A DNA stretch of 64,000 nucleotides from Deltaproteobacteria bacterium HGW-Deltaproteobacteria-18 (GCA_002841885.1 PHBE01000001.1:186001-250000); one strand, 5' to 3'. Numbered from the stretch's first letter, positions 25,713-35,026 are shown. Notes: a model not told the origin generated them from the sequence alone. Numbers and translations: made by a program.

Positions 25713-25887
25713 GGTCCGCTGTCGCCCTGGCCTTGGGGCCCGTCGGCTGCCTGACTGAACCAGGCATCGTTAGTTGAATCGTTGCCTGACGCATCACCGG
25801 AACTTTCCACCCTGCGCGCAACGATTCAACTTTACGAGGCCGGAGAAGGAGTTCCGGCGGGTCTCAAGGCCAGGGCGACAGCGGACC
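25713..25887 (+). repeat. Structured intergenic element, copy C
   Basis: A 175-nt complete copy. The outer arms start GGTCCGCTGTCGCCC and end with its complement, pairing 30 positions; the only two non-Watson-Crick positions are G-U in plus-strand RNA. The inner stem GTTGAATCGTTGC with GCAACGATTCAAC is perfect. The left hairpin is GCCTG-ACTGAAC-CAGGC and the right hairpin GCCGGA-GAAGGAGT-TCCGGC. Confidence 0.82.
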
Positions 25888-25931
25888 GTTTGCCGTACAA
25901 GGCCTCAATCTTGTTCCATTCAAAAAAAGCA

Positions 25932-25964
25932 AAGCCCCCGTTACAATAACCTTGGCGGGGGCTT
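25932..25964 (-). terminator. Intrinsic terminator of cobH
   Basis: A 9-bp stem AAGCCCCCG (25932-25940) with 25956-25964. On the minus strand it is followed by TTTGCTTTTTTTG, so it terminates the minus-strand cobH transcript 31 bases after its stop. Confidence 0.85.
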
Positions 25965-25994
25965 CATTTATTTCATGGACAGATCAATGCCGCC

Positions 25995-26636
25995 TCAGTC
26001 GCCCGGATTCTCCCGCGCCAGCTTGAGCAGAGCGTTGATCACGCATGCCGCGAGGCTGGAGCCTCCCTTGCGGCCGGCAATGGTGATGTAGGGGATGGCG
26101 TCCTGGGCCAGGAGCAGGTCTTTTGCTTCCGCAGCGTTCACAAACCCGACCGGCATGCCGACGATGAGTTTTGGCGGCCGGGCGCCCCGCTCCATCCAGT
26201 CCAGGAGACGATAGAGAGCTGTCGGCGCATTGCCGATGACGAAAATGTCCGCTCCACCATGGGCCATGACCTCGTCCACGGCGGCCCAGGCCCGGGTGAC
26301 GCCTTCGCTTTTGGCCCTTTTGGCCACGGCCGGATCATCGATCAGGCAGCGCACACTGCATCCCAGAGGCTCAAGCCGCCGGACCGGGATGCCGGACAAT
26401 GCCATGCGGGTGTCGGTCACGATGTCGGCTCCGGACAAAAGCGCGTCCTTGCCGGCCTTTATGGCGTCAGGGTGAAAACGGATGTGCGAAAGCAGGTCGA
26501 AATCCGCCGTGGTGTGGATCATGCGGCGGGCGACAGCCCATTGGTCCCCTGCAAAAGGCCGGGGTTCGGGGACCTCTGCATCGATAATGGCAAGAGAGCG
26601 GGATTCGATCTCCAAAGGGGGGACAGATACGTACAT
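25995..26636 (-). CDS. cobH: Precorrin-8X methylmutase (CobH/CbiC)
   Basis: A 213-residue enzyme that moves the C-11 methyl to C-12 of precorrin-8 (cobalt-precorrin-8 in the anaerobic route), giving hydrogenobyrinate or cobyrinate. The catalytic histidine lies in RRMIHTTADFD near residue 43, followed by SGADIVTDTRMALSGI and the C-terminal GRKGGSSLAACVINALLKLA. The gene is isolated from other cobalamin genes in this window. A B12-dependent methionine synthase gene occurs at 58.5-60.9 kb. Confidence 0.93.
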   Translation of the reverse strand: MYVSVPPLEIESRSLAIIDAEVPEPRPFAGDQWAVARRMIHTTADFDLLSHIRFHPDAIKAGKDALLSGADIVTDTRMALSGIPVRRLEPLGCSVRCLIDDPAVAKRAKSEGVTRAWAAVDEVMAHGGADIFVIGNAPTALYRLLDWMERGARPPKLIVGMPVGFVNAAEAKDLLLAQDAIPYITIAGRKGGSSLAACVINALLKLARENPGD

Positions 26637-26702
26637 GAGATATCCTTATGAAGAAGCGCCGGGCAAAATGCTCAAGGGGTTTTGCGGCGCGAAATCAAAA
26701 CC

Positions 26703-27353
26703 TCATTTGGGGGAATCGTCAAAGACCGTTATCGTAAAAAGGCTTTGCTGCTCAAAAAATTCCTGCTCGATGCGACCGATCAGAGGCTCCTCGACATCAA
26801 GCACGATTCTGGCGCGCTTGAACGGCTTGTCCTCGTGACCGACCCTGATTTTGCGGACCATGCGCCCGTCACAGGGGATTTCCCTGGCCAGGTCGGCCGC
26901 CGGCAGAGCGCCGTCGAAGTCGCACACCACCCGCACCGGAAGTGCGGTCTTCAACGTGAACACATCGGGCAGCACGGGGCCATCCAGGTAGATGCGCACC
27001 CGCTCGGCGGAGGCAAGGATCTCGAATTCGACGCGCACTATGCGCTGTTCCCCGAAAAACAGGCAGGCCTTGCCCGAATTCTTCTCGAACACGGGCACGG
27101 AGACATCCGTTCCGGGGGCCAGAAGCGCGGAATGAAAAATTCCCGGATTGAGCTTGGCAAAACTGTCCCGGACCTTGGCGTACTCGACCATGGAGGTGAC
27201 GCAACCGTATTTCAGCAACAGTTGGCGAATACTGTCCCCTTCCACGACACGGTGCATGCGCACTGAATGCTCCGCAGCGAAAAGCTGCCCCAGCGGGCAG
27301 GATACGAAAAGAATCCAGAACAAAATACAGGAAAAACGGATTGATCTCTTCAT
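26703..27353 (-). CDS. Exported protein with LysM-like and AMIN-like regions
   Basis: A 216-residue protein with a signal peptide (FSCILFWILFVSCPLGQLFA). A LysM-like stretch follows (VVEGDSIRQLLLKYGCVTSMVEY..LNPGIFHSALLAPGTDVSVP), then a C-terminal beta-rich region resembling AMIN domains (RVRIYLDGPVLPDVFTL, RVVCDFDGA, ARIVLDVEEP). It is probably a periplasmic cell wall-associated protein. It lies 66 bases upstream of cobH on the same strand; functional linkage is doubtful. Confidence 0.6.
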   Translation of the reverse strand: MKRSIRFSCILFWILFVSCPLGQLFAAEHSVRMHRVVEGDSIRQLLLKYGCVTSMVEYAKVRDSFAKLNPGIFHSALLAPGTDVSVPVFEKNSGKACLFFGEQRIVRVEFEILASAERVRIYLDGPVLPDVFTLKTALPVRVVCDFDGALPAADLAREIPCDGRMVRKIRVGHEDKPFKRARIVLDVEEPLIGRIEQEFFEQQSLFTITVFDDSPK

Positions 27354-27645
27354 GACCGGCTAACATCCATCATTTTAAAACGTCCGTATTTGACAACTTG
27401 GACAGTAACCAAGAAAGAAGAAAAAGAAAATCAATTCCATGTCATAATTTTCATTGTCACGGACGCACTTTTTTGCGCCCTCTCCGCCCCGCCTCGATTC
27501 TCCGCACCCGGTAAGGCAAACAGGGACCGCTTGGATACGTACACGATTTCTGTTAGCCGTAAATACCGTCTCACGACGCATCCGGCGCAAGATCCGGCAA
27601 CCGAAGGCACCTCCCGAACGACCCACCAAGGGGAACACGAATTTC

Positions 27646-29883
27646 ATGAGCATCCGCAAGAATTCCAGCGCACAGGATCTTGAATCCGAACTCAGCGCGT
27701 GCCGAGAAGAGCTTGGTGAACTCAAAAGCCGCCTCCATGAGCGAAGCCCAGTCCAAGAACCGCTGTACGAAGACGCGGCCAGGCTGACGCAACTGGTTGC
27801 GGAACTGGACAAGGCCAAGCGGCAGGCCGAATCCGCAAGCCGCATGAAGTCCCAATTTCTGGCCAACTTCAGCCACGAGATCCGTACCCCCATGAACGCC
27901 ATCATCGGCATGACGGACGTCGTGCTGGGCACGAAGGTCACCCCGGAACAGCATCGCGCCCTGACCATCGTCAAGAACGCCTCGGAATCCCTGCTCAATC
28001 TCATAAACGGGGTCCTTGATCTCTCCAAGATCGAGGCCGGGCAGTTCGCGCTGGAAATACGCCCCTTCGATCTGCGCGCCGAGGTCGAGAGAACCGTCAG
28101 CACCCTTGGCCTCACGGCCGCAGAGAAAGGACTGGAACTGATCTGCCGCCTGCCTGCGGACATGCCCCGGGAAATGCGGGGCGACCCCATCCGCCTGCGC
28201 CAGATACTCATGAACCTGCTTGGCAATGCGCTCAAGTTCACCCCCTCCGGCCATGTCTGCTGCTCCTGCGCCGTGGAACCGGACGAGACGGGCGACTGCG
28301 TGGTCCGATTCAGGATCGAGGACACCGGCATCGGTATTCCCGAAGACAAGCAAGCCGGCATCTTTGAGGATTTCACCCAGGTGGACAGCTCTTCCACCCG
28401 CGTTTACGGCGGGACGGGCCTGGGGTTGTCCATCTCGCGCAAGCTGGTGCGGCTCATGGGCGGCGACATCTTGGTCAAGAGCACCCCCGGACAGGGCAGC
28501 ACCTTCGAATTTCACGCCCGCATGAGCCAGGCCAGCGCCCCGGATATGGAACACGCCGGAATCTTCGATCACGCGGCCACGGTGCTGGTCGTGGCCAACA
28601 ACCCGCTGATCCGGGCCCATGTCGAGGACCTGCTTGCCTTCTGGGGACTGGACACCCAGAGCACTGACTGCATGGAATGCATGGGTCTTGACGGAAAAAA
28701 CGTGGACCTTGCGATCATGGACACAGACTTCGGCGACTTTGCCTGCATGGAACTCACGCCCGCGGGCGGGGTCCTGCACAATATTCCGAGCATCGTGCTG
28801 ACCCAGATGGGCGACAAGTCGATCACGGCCGGCGAGGGACAGATCCGCTCCGTCCTGACCAAACCCCTGCTCCAGGATGAATTGCTGCGCGCCCTGGCCC
28901 AGGTCTTCGGGCTGCGTCTGCATCTGCCGGACAATCAGCCCACGGAGCGGAGCCTGCCCCGGCTGCGCCCCCTCGAAATCCTGCTGGTCGACGACGTGGC
29001 CACCAACAGGGAACTGGCCGGGCTGCTGCTTTGCAAGATGGGACACACGGTACACGAGGCAAGCGACGGCCTGGACGTGCTGACCATGATCAGCAGGCAC
29101 GCCTACGATCTCATCTTCATGGACCTGCAGATGCCGGTCATGGACGGATTCACCGCCACGGGCATCATCCGCGCCTGCGAACAGGGCCAACCCGCCCCCA
29201 CGGACATGGACGACAGCTTTCTGGTCAGGGCCGTGCGCGAGAAGATTCAGGGCACATACACGCCCATCGTGGCCATGACCGCCCACGCCCTGCTCGAAGA
29301 CAAGGAGCGCTGCCTGGAAATCGGCATGGACGGCTATCTGACCAAGCCCCTGCGCCTGGAAGAAGTGCACGCGGTCCTCGCCCGCTTCAGCGAGGCCCTG
29401 GACTCCTCTCCAGCCCATCCCGAGACACTCGAAAGCGTGCCGGAAATGCCGCACCGGACAGTGCCCGACGACGCCCCTGAATCTTTCCCGACACCCGAAT
29501 CGCCCCTTTCTCCACCCGAACCTTGCTCCGGCTTCGTCGAGCGCATGCTGACCTCGTTGAACGCCCAGTACGAACTCGACCGCGAAGAGGCCATGCCGCT
29601 GATCCAGAGCCTGGCCGAGACCCTGACCGTTCACGACCAGGAGTTGCGGACCTGCCTGGAGACGACCGAAACGGGCAAGCTCATGCATCACGCCCACGGC
29701 ATCAAGGGTCTGCTGCTGAACATGGGCCTGACCGGGGAAGGCATGGCGGCAAAAAAACTGGAGGATTCGGCCCACGCGGACGCCGCATCCGAAGACCTGC
29801 GCCGGGAGACCGAGGCCCTGCTGCTGACGACCGGCAACATTCTTGCGGAACTACGCATCGCCCTTGACGGCGAAAACACCTGA
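27646..29883 (+). CDS. Hybrid histidine kinase (HisKA-HATPase-REC-REC-HPt)
   Basis: A 745-residue soluble hybrid kinase. An N-terminal coiled coil (residues 5-60) leads to HisKA ([15 protein letters not shown]), HATPase ([32 protein letters not shown]), a degenerate receiver (about 300-415, with [11 protein letters not shown] at the acceptor strand), a canonical receiver ([33 protein letters not shown]) and a C-terminal HPt domain ([15 protein letters not shown]). No transmembrane or PAS segment is present, so the signal enters by another route. I chose the ATG at 27646, with GGGGAA upstream. Confidence 0.88.
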   Translation: MSIRKNSSAQDLESELSACREELGELKSRLHERSPVQEPLYEDAARLTQLVAELDKAKRQAESASRMKSQFLANFSHEIRTPMNAIIGMTDVVLGTKVTPEQHRALTIVKNASESLLNLINGVLDLSKIEAGQFALEIRPFDLRAEVERTVSTLGLTAAEKGLELICRLPADMPREMRGDPIRLRQILMNLLGNALKFTPSGHVCCSCAVEPDETGDCVVRFRIEDTGIGIPEDKQAGIFEDFTQVDSSSTRVYGGTGLGLSISRKLVRLMGGDILVKSTPGQGSTFEFHARMSQASAPDMEHAGIFDHAATVLVVANNPLIRAHVEDLLAFWGLDTQSTDCMECMGLDGKNVDLAIMDTDFGDFACMELTPAGGVLHNIPSIVLTQMGDKSITAGEGQIRSVLTKPLLQDELLRALAQVFGLRLHLPDNQPTERSLPRLRPLEILLVDDVATNRELAGLLLCKMGHTVHEASDGLDVLTMISRHAYDLIFMDLQMPVMDGFTATGIIRACEQGQPAPTDMDDSFLVRAVREKIQGTYTPIVAMTAHALLEDKERCLEIGMDGYLTKPLRLEEVHAVLARFSEALDSSPAHPETLESVPEMPHRTVPDDAPESFPTPESPLSPPEPCSGFVERMLTSLNAQYELDREEAMPLIQSLAETLTVHDQELRTCLETTETGKLMHHAHGIKGLLLNMGLTGEGMAAKKLEDSAHADAASEDLRRETEALLLTTGNILAELRIALDGENT

Positions 29884-29893
29884 AGGAGGCATC

Positions 29894-30586
29894 ATGAACA
29901 CCCTGACCTGGCACGGCCACTCGGCCTTTGCCATCGCAAGCCAGAATCTCTCGATACTGATCGACCCCTGGTTCGACGGCAACCCGTCGGCCAAGGCCAC
30001 GGCCGACAACATCAACGCGGATCTCGTCCTGGTCACCCACGACCACGGCGACCATGTGGGCCAGGCCCTGGAAATCTGCAAACGCACCGGGGCCACACTC
30101 GGCTGCATCGTTGAGCTTGCAGCCAAGCTCAAAAGCCAGGGCCTGCCGGACAGCCAGATCCTGAACGGCATCGGCTTCAACATCGGCGGCACCGTGACCC
30201 ACCAGGGCATCGCGGTGACCATGGTCCAGGCCACCCATTCCTGTGAATCGGGCGTGCCGGTGGGATTCATCATCCGCCTGCCGGACGGTTACACCATCTA
30301 TCATTCCGGCGACACGGGCATTTTTTCGTCCATGGCCATGTGGGGCAAGCTCTACAAGATCGACCTGGCCCTGCTGCCCATAGGCGGAGTCTTCACCATG
30401 GACGGGGCCCAGGCGGCCTATGCGACGATGATGCTCAGATGCAAAAAGGTCATCCCCATGCACTGGGGCACGTTCCCGGCCCTGGCCCAGAACGTGGACG
30501 CATTCAAGAAGGAGCTGGACAAACTGGACTTGGGCGATGCCCTGATGCAGGTCGAAGTGGGTGTGCCGGTCGGGCTGGTGGGCTGA
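29894..30586 (+). CDS. UPF0173 metal-dependent hydrolase (metallo-beta-lactamase fold)
   Basis: A 230-residue protein of the YtkL/UPF0173 family. Zinc-binding motifs are visible as [34 protein letters not shown] and a C-terminal IPMHWGTFP. It is a cytosolic hydrolase of unknown substrate. An AAGGAGG site lies just before the ATG, 10 bases after the hybrid kinase stop, so the two are probably cotranscribed. Confidence 0.92.
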   Translation: MNTLTWHGHSAFAIASQNLSILIDPWFDGNPSAKATADNINADLVLVTHDHGDHVGQALEICKRTGATLGCIVELAAKLKSQGLPDSQILNGIGFNIGGTVTHQGIAVTMVQATHSCESGVPVGFIIRLPDGYTIYHSGDTGIFSSMAMWGKLYKIDLALLPIGGVFTMDGAQAAYATMMLRCKKVIPMHWGTFPALAQNVDAFKKELDKLDLGDALMQVEVGVPVGLVG

Positions 30587-30604
30587 CCCGCCCGGCAACT
30601 TCGA

Positions 30605-31813
30605 TCATCTTGATGAAACCGCCGATTCCGGCAGATAAATGCTGAAACGGGTGATTCCTGGAAGGGGTTCGTACACCAACCGCCCTCCCAAATAGTTCTC
30701 GACAAAAACCTTGGCCATATACAGACCAAGACCGCGATCATCACCCTTGGTTGAAACATAGCGTTTGAAAAGCTGCAGGGCCACCTCCGAAGCGATGCTT
30801 CCGGTGTTGTCAACCGAAATCCGAAACCCGCGCGGCTCAATATCCCAGCTCACCTGGACCGAAGAGCTGGCCGGAGAGGCTTCCAGGGCATTCACAATGA
30901 GATTTGAAAGAACATGCCGCATAAGCTTGGGGTCTGTGAACACGCGGATCCCGGGACCGTCCGCGAGCAGCTTTCTGCCGCGCGAGACAGGTTGGTCGCG
31001 CAACTGCTCGACCAACCGCGTCACAACCTGGGAAACGTCGTGCGCTGCAATCTTAACGGCCAATTTGCCGTTTTCCACGGCCGCGATATCATACTGGTAA
31101 AGCACCTCCTGCAGCATGGCCAGCGCGCTCTGTCGCAGCAAAGGAACATGTTGGCTCAATTCATCATTTTCGGCGCCGGAGAGCATGGAAAACATGGTTT
31201 CCATGCCTCCGGCGGCGTTGATCATGTTATGCAGGAAATTTCGGTTCAAAACCGCAAGACGCCGTTCATGACTTATATCGAGCGCGATGTTGAGGCTGAA
31301 AATCCGATCATCATGCACAAAGGGGCGGGACAGAATCTGGACATCGATGGCGTGCAGCCCCAGGGCATCCTTCGTCAGGATGTGACATTCCCTGCAATCT
31401 TCAATACCCCGCAAGCTTTTCAGGATGGCCAGTACCGCTCCGCAGTGACGGCAATACGCCGAACACCCGCAACCGGCCTCCATTTCCTGCGCAAAGATGC
31501 AGCCTAGGGCCTCACCCGGCCGCAACCCTATGATCCCATTTTGCATGGACGGTTTGGCGGCACGAACAAATAGCGGATTGCTGTACACAATCTGGCGGTG
31601 CGAATCGGCCAGAAAAACCATGAGCGGCAGTCGCTCCAACCACTTCACGTGATCCAGTTGGACGAGTTGCTCACGAAGACCCTCGAGACATTCAGCAGGC
31701 AGCCGCTCTGCAGGAGCGAAAAGAGTAGGCATGGCTATGTTTGTCATTTGAGTGCTCTTACATGCATTTTTTGATTTTTCAAATGCAGAATGCATGAATT
31801 CGTCAATAATCAT
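30605..31813 (-). CDS. Histidine kinase with a cysteine-rich PAS-like sensor
   Basis: A 402-residue soluble kinase. Residues about 50-180 form a PAS-like domain containing a dense cysteine cluster (AGCGCSAYCRHCGAVLAI, then EDCRECHIL; seven Cys in about 37 residues), suggestive of metal or iron-sulfur sensing. The transmitter has an unusual H-box (NRNFLHNMINAAGGME) and a HATPase with NLIVNALEAS and DDRGLGLYMAK. No response regulator is adjacent. The start is uncertain: ATGs at 31813 and 31747 both have weak ribosome sites. Confidence 0.78.
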   Translation of the reverse strand: MIIDEFMHSAFEKSKNACKSTQMTNIAMPTLFAPAERLPAECLEGLREQLVQLDHVKWLERLPLMVFLADSHRQIVYSNPLFVRAAKPSMQNGIIGLRPGEALGCIFAQEMEAGCGCSAYCRHCGAVLAILKSLRGIEDCRECHILTKDALGLHAIDVQILSRPFVHDDRIFSLNIALDISHERRLAVLNRNFLHNMINAAGGMETMFSMLSGAENDELSQHVPLLRQSALAMLQEVLYQYDIAAVENGKLAVKIAAHDVSQVVTRLVEQLRDQPVSRGRKLLADGPGIRVFTDPKLMRHVLSNLIVNALEASPASSSVQVSWDIEPRGFRISVDNTGSIASEVALQLFKRYVSTKGDDRGLGLYMAKVFVENYLGGRLVYEPLPGITRFSIYLPESAVSSR

Positions 31814-31854
31814 TCGTCACAACACACCATGATTACTGAATAAATAAAATCAAA

Positions 31855-31885
31855 ATGGCCCTGCCGAAAAGATCGGTCGGGCCAT
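31855..31885 (-). terminator. Intrinsic terminator of trpB
   Basis: ATGGCCC (31855-31861) pairs with GGGCCAT (31879-31885), with further CCGA/TCGG pairing inside. On the minus strand a TTTTGATTTTATTT run follows. It lies about 60 bases past the trpB stop. Confidence 0.75.
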
Positions 31886-31943
31886 TTATCTAGCAATGCT
31901 TTAATGAAACTAGCTGGTTACACTAAAAAGATCGAACGGCTTT

Positions 31944-33152
31944 TTACAGTGTCGGAGGCACGACCTCGCCGCTGTTGACCATGCGTTCGATCTGGTCCAC
32001 GTCCTTGTCGCCGCGCCCGGACAGGTTGACGATAATGATCGTTTCCGGGGACAGCGCGGGCGCGATGCGCAGGGCGTGCGCCAGGGCGTGGGAGGACTCG
32101 AGGGCCGGGATGATGCCTTCGGTGCGCGAGAGCAGGAAGAAGGCGTCCAGGGCCTCGTGATCGCTTGCGTGGACGTACTCGGCCCGGCCCAGATCCTTGA
32201 GATGGGCGTGCTCGGGGCCGACGCTCGGATAATCGAGGCCCGCCGAGATGGAATAGACTTCCGCGGGCTCCCCGGCCGGATCCTTGAGCATGTAGGAATT
32301 GAACCCGTGCATGACGCCCGGTTCGCCAAGACAGAGGGTGGCCGCGTGCTCGCCGTATCCAAGTCCCCTGCCGGCAGGCTCCACTCCGACGAGCCTGACT
32401 TCCTCGTGGGGAATGAACTCGGAAAAAAGGCCCATGGCGTTGGAACCGCCACCCACGCAGGCGATGCAGTAATCGGGCAGGCGGCCTTCGGCCTCCAGAA
32501 TCTGCGCCTTGGCCTCCCGGCCGACGACGGACTGGAATTCCCGCACCATGACCGGATACGGGTGCGGCCCCACGGCGGAACCGAGCAGGTAGAATGTGTT
32601 CTGCGCGTCCTGAACCCAGGCCATAAGCGCCTCGTCCACGGCCTCCTTCAGGGTCTTCTGGCCGCTCTCGGCGGGAACGACCTTGGCTCCCATCATCTGC
32701 ATGCGGAAAACATTGAGCTTCTGCCGCTCCACATCCACTGCGCCCATATAGATGGTGCACTCCATGCCCATGAGCGCCGCCGTTGCCGCAGTGGCCACAC
32801 CGTGCTGGCCCGCACCGGTCTCGGCGATGATCTTCTTCTTGCCCATGCGCTTTGCGAGCAGGATCTGGCCAATGGTGTTGTTGACCTTGTGCGCGCCCAG
32901 GTGGTTCAGATCCTCGCGCTTGAGGTAGATTTTGGCTCCCCCGCAACGTTTGGTCAGGTTGGCGCAAAAATAGAGCGGATTGGGGCGGCCGGTAAACTGC
33001 TTCTGGTAATACTCGTATTCCTTGATGAAATCCGGATCGTTGCGATAGCGTTCAAAAGCCTCCGCCAGTTCATTGAGAATGTCCTTGATCGGTTCGGGAA
33101 CGAACTGTCCGCCGTAGGCGCCAAAAAAACCGTCTGCAGTGGGCATGGTCAT
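31944..33152 (-). CDS. trpB: Tryptophan synthase beta subunit
   Basis: A 402-residue PLP enzyme that joins indole and serine to make tryptophan. It has the PLP lysine motif ([13 protein letters not shown]), [10 protein letters not shown], the phosphate-cup glycines ([10 protein letters not shown]) and the C-terminal LSGRGDKD. The residue before GAHK is Leu where Thr is usual. It is encoded alone, with no trpA or other trp genes alongside, and is of the TrpB1 type. An AAGGAG site precedes the first ATG. Its 170-base leader contains a tandem-Trp leader peptide and an intrinsic terminator, indicating attenuation control. Confidence 0.94.
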   Translation of the reverse strand: MTMPTADGFFGAYGGQFVPEPIKDILNELAEAFERYRNDPDFIKEYEYYQKQFTGRPNPLYFCANLTKRCGGAKIYLKREDLNHLGAHKVNNTIGQILLAKRMGKKKIIAETGAGQHGVATAATAALMGMECTIYMGAVDVERQKLNVFRMQMMGAKVVPAESGQKTLKEAVDEALMAWVQDAQNTFYLLGSAVGPHPYPVMVREFQSVVGREAKAQILEAEGRLPDYCIACVGGGSNAMGLFSEFIPHEEVRLVGVEPAGRGLGYGEHAATLCLGEPGVMHGFNSYMLKDPAGEPAEVYSISAGLDYPSVGPEHAHLKDLGRAEYVHASDHEALDAFFLLSRTEGIIPALESSHALAHALRIAPALSPETIIIVNLSGRGDKDVDQIERMVNSGEVVPPTL

Positions 33153-33176
33153 GAGGAGTCTCCTTGGGGTTCAAAT

Positions 33177-33211
33177 AAAAAAAACCGCGGTCAGTCTGCA
33201 CTGCCGCGGTT
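33177..33211 (-). promoter_or_regulatory. trpB attenuator: intrinsic terminator in the leader (segments 3:4)
   Basis: On the minus strand AACCGCGG (33211-33204), a 13-base loop and CCGCGGTT (33190-33183) form an 8-bp GC-rich stem followed directly by eight T's, 25-30 bases before the trpB ATG. Segment 2 (TGCCGTGG, 33263-33256) can instead pair with CCGCGGCA (33209-33202) by 8 pairs including one G-U, which would prevent the terminator. Segment 2 itself pairs with segment 1 as CGGCATG-AAATA-CATGCCG (33277-33259). This is the classic 1:2, 2:3, 3:4 logic. Confidence 0.85.
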
Positions 33212-33238
33212 GGTATTTTGCTTATCCTTTGACGGATT

Positions 33239-33316
33239 TCAGGCCAAGACGCATCCCACGGCATGTATTTCATGCCGCCACCAAAGAAGGGAAACGCTGC
33301 TGGTCGTGTTATTCAT
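33239..33316 (-). CDS. trpL: trp leader peptide with tandem Trp codons
   Basis: A 25-codon ORF reading MNNTTSSVSLLWWRHEIHAVG plus CVLA. Tandem TGG TGG codons are at 33283-33278, immediately before the 5' arm of hairpin 1:2. Ribosome stalling there under Trp shortage would cover segment 1 and free segment 2 to pair with segment 3. The stop lies between segments 2 and 3, so a non-stalled ribosome covers segment 2 and the terminator forms. No Shine-Dalgarno site is visible, so translation may be leaderless; the start is therefore less certain than the rest. Confidence 0.75.
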   Translation of the reverse strand: MNNTTSSVSLLWWRHEIHAVGCVLA

Positions 33317-33347
33317 GGAGAAAATAACTGCCCACGCACTGAGCGTT

Positions 33348-33353
33348 TGTCAA
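33348..33353 (-). promoter_or_regulatory. Candidate -35 box of the trpB leader promoter
   Basis: A perfect TTGACA on the minus strand. Possible -10 sequences (AGTTAT or GTTATT) lie 18-19 bases downstream, which would start transcription close to the trpL ATG. The -10 match is poor, so the promoter is tentative. Confidence 0.45.
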
Positions 33354-33406
33354 GCCATAATCGATCGGATACACAAATGCGTCACGATCACCAAAGGAGT
33401 ATCCGC

Positions 33407-33754
33407 ATGATCACCAAAAATGAAGACGCCGTCTGGCACGAGCTCATCCCGGGCATCAGTGTCAGCACCCTGGTCCATGGAGACAAGACCCTCATGGCCC
33501 GTTTCGAACTCAAGGAGCACTCGTATCTCCCCATCCATTCGCACATGCACGAACAGACCGGATACCTGGTCTCAGGGGACATGACCATGACCATCGACGG
33601 AGAGGAGCACCGCTTCGGCCCCGGCGACAGCTGGTGCATCGCCCCCGGAGTCGAGCACGGCGCGGTCATTCACGAAACCTGTATGGCCATAGAGGTCTTT
33701 TCCCCCGTACGCGAGGACTACAAGCCCTACCTGCCGCAGGGAAAAGCATATTGA
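33407..33754 (+). CDS. Cupin-domain protein
   Basis: A 115-residue single-domain cupin with metal-binding motifs (IHSHMHEQTGYLVSG, then GDSWCIAPGVEHGAVI) and a C-terminal FSPVREDYKPYL tail like that of KdgF and similar small cupins. Substrate unknown. An AAAGGAG site precedes the ATG. It is divergent from trpB and translationally coupled (TGATG) to the pseudouridine synthase gene. Confidence 0.87.
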   Translation: MITKNEDAVWHELIPGISVSTLVHGDKTLMARFELKEHSYLPIHSHMHEQTGYLVSGDMTMTIDGEEHRFGPGDSWCIAPGVEHGAVIHETCMAIEVFSPVREDYKPYLPQGKAY

Positions 33755-34593
33755 TGCACGCCGACACATTTTCCCGCACCTTCACGGTGGAAGAAACAGC
33801 CTCGGCCTGCGACACGCTGGCCGGTCTGACAGGACTGCCCAAGAGCCGCATCAAGGACTGCATGGCCAAGGGCGGCGTGTGGTGGTCCCGTCCCGGACGG
33901 GCGACCACGAGGCTTCGACGCGCGTCCACGCCGGTCAAGCCCGGTGAACGCCTGGAGATCAACTACGATCCGGCCCTTCTGGCGCTGGTCCCGGCCCAGC
34001 CGGAGCTCATCGCCAAGACCAAGCACTATTCGATCTGGAACAAGCCTGCCGCCGTCCTGTCCCAGGGCACCCGCTTCGCGGATCACTGCACCCTGCCCCG
34101 CCTGGCCCAGGCCAAACTTGGGGCCAGAAACGAACTGCACCCGGTTCACCGCCTGGACCGGGAAGCGCGGGGGATCATGCTCCTGGCCCACGACGGCAAG
34201 GCCGCAGCGAAGCTCGGGGAGCTTTTCCGCCAGAGCAAGATCGAGAAGGAGTACCTGGCCATCGTGCGCGGCATTCCGGACTGGACGGATCTTGAGGTCA
34301 ACGAACCGCTAGATGGCAAAGAGGCCCGCTCACGCTTTCACGTCATCCAGAGCGACCCCGCATCCGACATGACCCTGCTGATCGCCCGCATCGATACCGG
34401 ACGCAAGCACCAGATCCGCCGCCATCTTCACGGCCTGGGGCATCCCGTCATGGGCGATCCGCGCTACGGCCGCGGTAACAAGCGGGTCGAAGAGCTGCAG
34501 CTCGTGGCCAGAAGCCTGGCCTTCACCTGCCCCTTCACCAACGCGCCCAAGCAGTGGGTCGTTCCGGATATCCCGTTTCCGCTGTCGGACTGA
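33754..34593 (+). CDS. RluA-family pseudouridine synthase
   Basis: A 279-residue RNA-modifying enzyme. An N-terminal S4-like region (about residues 20-80) precedes the catalytic domain with the RluA motif HPVHRLDREARGIML (catalytic Asp) and KEYLAIVRG, RIDTGRKHQIRRHL and GDPRYG. It isomerises uridines in rRNA or tRNA; the exact site cannot be read from sequence. The start overlaps the cupin stop. A long terminator hairpin and three structured repeats follow. Confidence 0.9.
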   Translation: MHADTFSRTFTVEETASACDTLAGLTGLPKSRIKDCMAKGGVWWSRPGRATTRLRRASTPVKPGERLEINYDPALLALVPAQPELIAKTKHYSIWNKPAAVLSQGTRFADHCTLPRLAQAKLGARNELHPVHRLDREARGIMLLAHDGKAAAKLGELFRQSKIEKEYLAIVRGIPDWTDLEVNEPLDGKEARSRFHVIQSDPASDMTLLIARIDTGRKHQIRRHLHGLGHPVMGDPRYGRGNKRVEELQLVARSLAFTCPFTNAPKQWVVPDIPFPLSD

Positions 34594-34652
34594 ATCCCTT
34601 CTGAGATCACGCCAACACACGATACCTGCCTGACATTTCTGGTTTTTTACAT

Positions 34653-34695
34653 AAAGACCTCACTTGAAAAAACCATGTTTTCAAGTGAGGTCTTT
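34653..34695 (+). terminator. Long intrinsic terminator after the pseudouridine synthase gene
   Basis: AAAGACCTCACTTGAAAA (34653-34670) pairs perfectly with 34678-34695 around a 7-base loop, an 18-bp stem whose 3' side ends in TCTTTGTATTT. It separates the cupin/RluA operon from the repeat array. Confidence 0.85.
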
Positions 34696-34756
34696 GTATT
34701 TCGATCTCAAATCAATTTATCTTCCGCCTCAAAAGCACTTCTCTTCAGCACCTCAA

Positions 34757-34931
34757 GGTCCGGTGTCGTCATGGTCTTGAGGCGCGTCGGCTGTCTGACT
34801 GAGCCAGTCATCGTTTGTTGAACCGTTGCCGGACGTGCCGCCCCGATTTTTCGCCCTGCACGCAACGGTTCAACTCTACGAGGCCAGCGAAGGAGTTCCG
34901 GCGGGCCTCAAGGCCATGGCGACGCCGGACC
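34757..34931 (+). repeat. Structured intergenic element, copy D1
   Basis: First of three 175-nt copies in a 270-bp tandem array. The outer arms start GGTCCGGTGTCGTCATGG and end GGCCATGGCGACGCCGGACC; three T-for-C differences in the 5' arm leave U-G pairs in plus-strand RNA. The inner stem GTTGAACCGTTGC with GCAACGGTTCAAC is perfect. The P2 hairpin carries one change (CAGTC for CAGGC). Confidence 0.82.
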
Positions 34932-35026
34932 GCGTGCCGCAGAAAACCCCTCATGCTCCGCCAAGTCAGATCAAAAATTCCTCTTCCAACTCACCGCAAC
35001 AAAAGCACTTCCCGCCAGCGCCTCAA

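Noticed and set aside
33177-33353. A T-box leader controlling trpB
   Set aside because: There is no T-box sequence (UGGN-binding AGGGUGGNACCGCG) or specifier stem; the tandem Trp codons and 1:2/2:3/3:4 pairing fit peptide-based attenuation.
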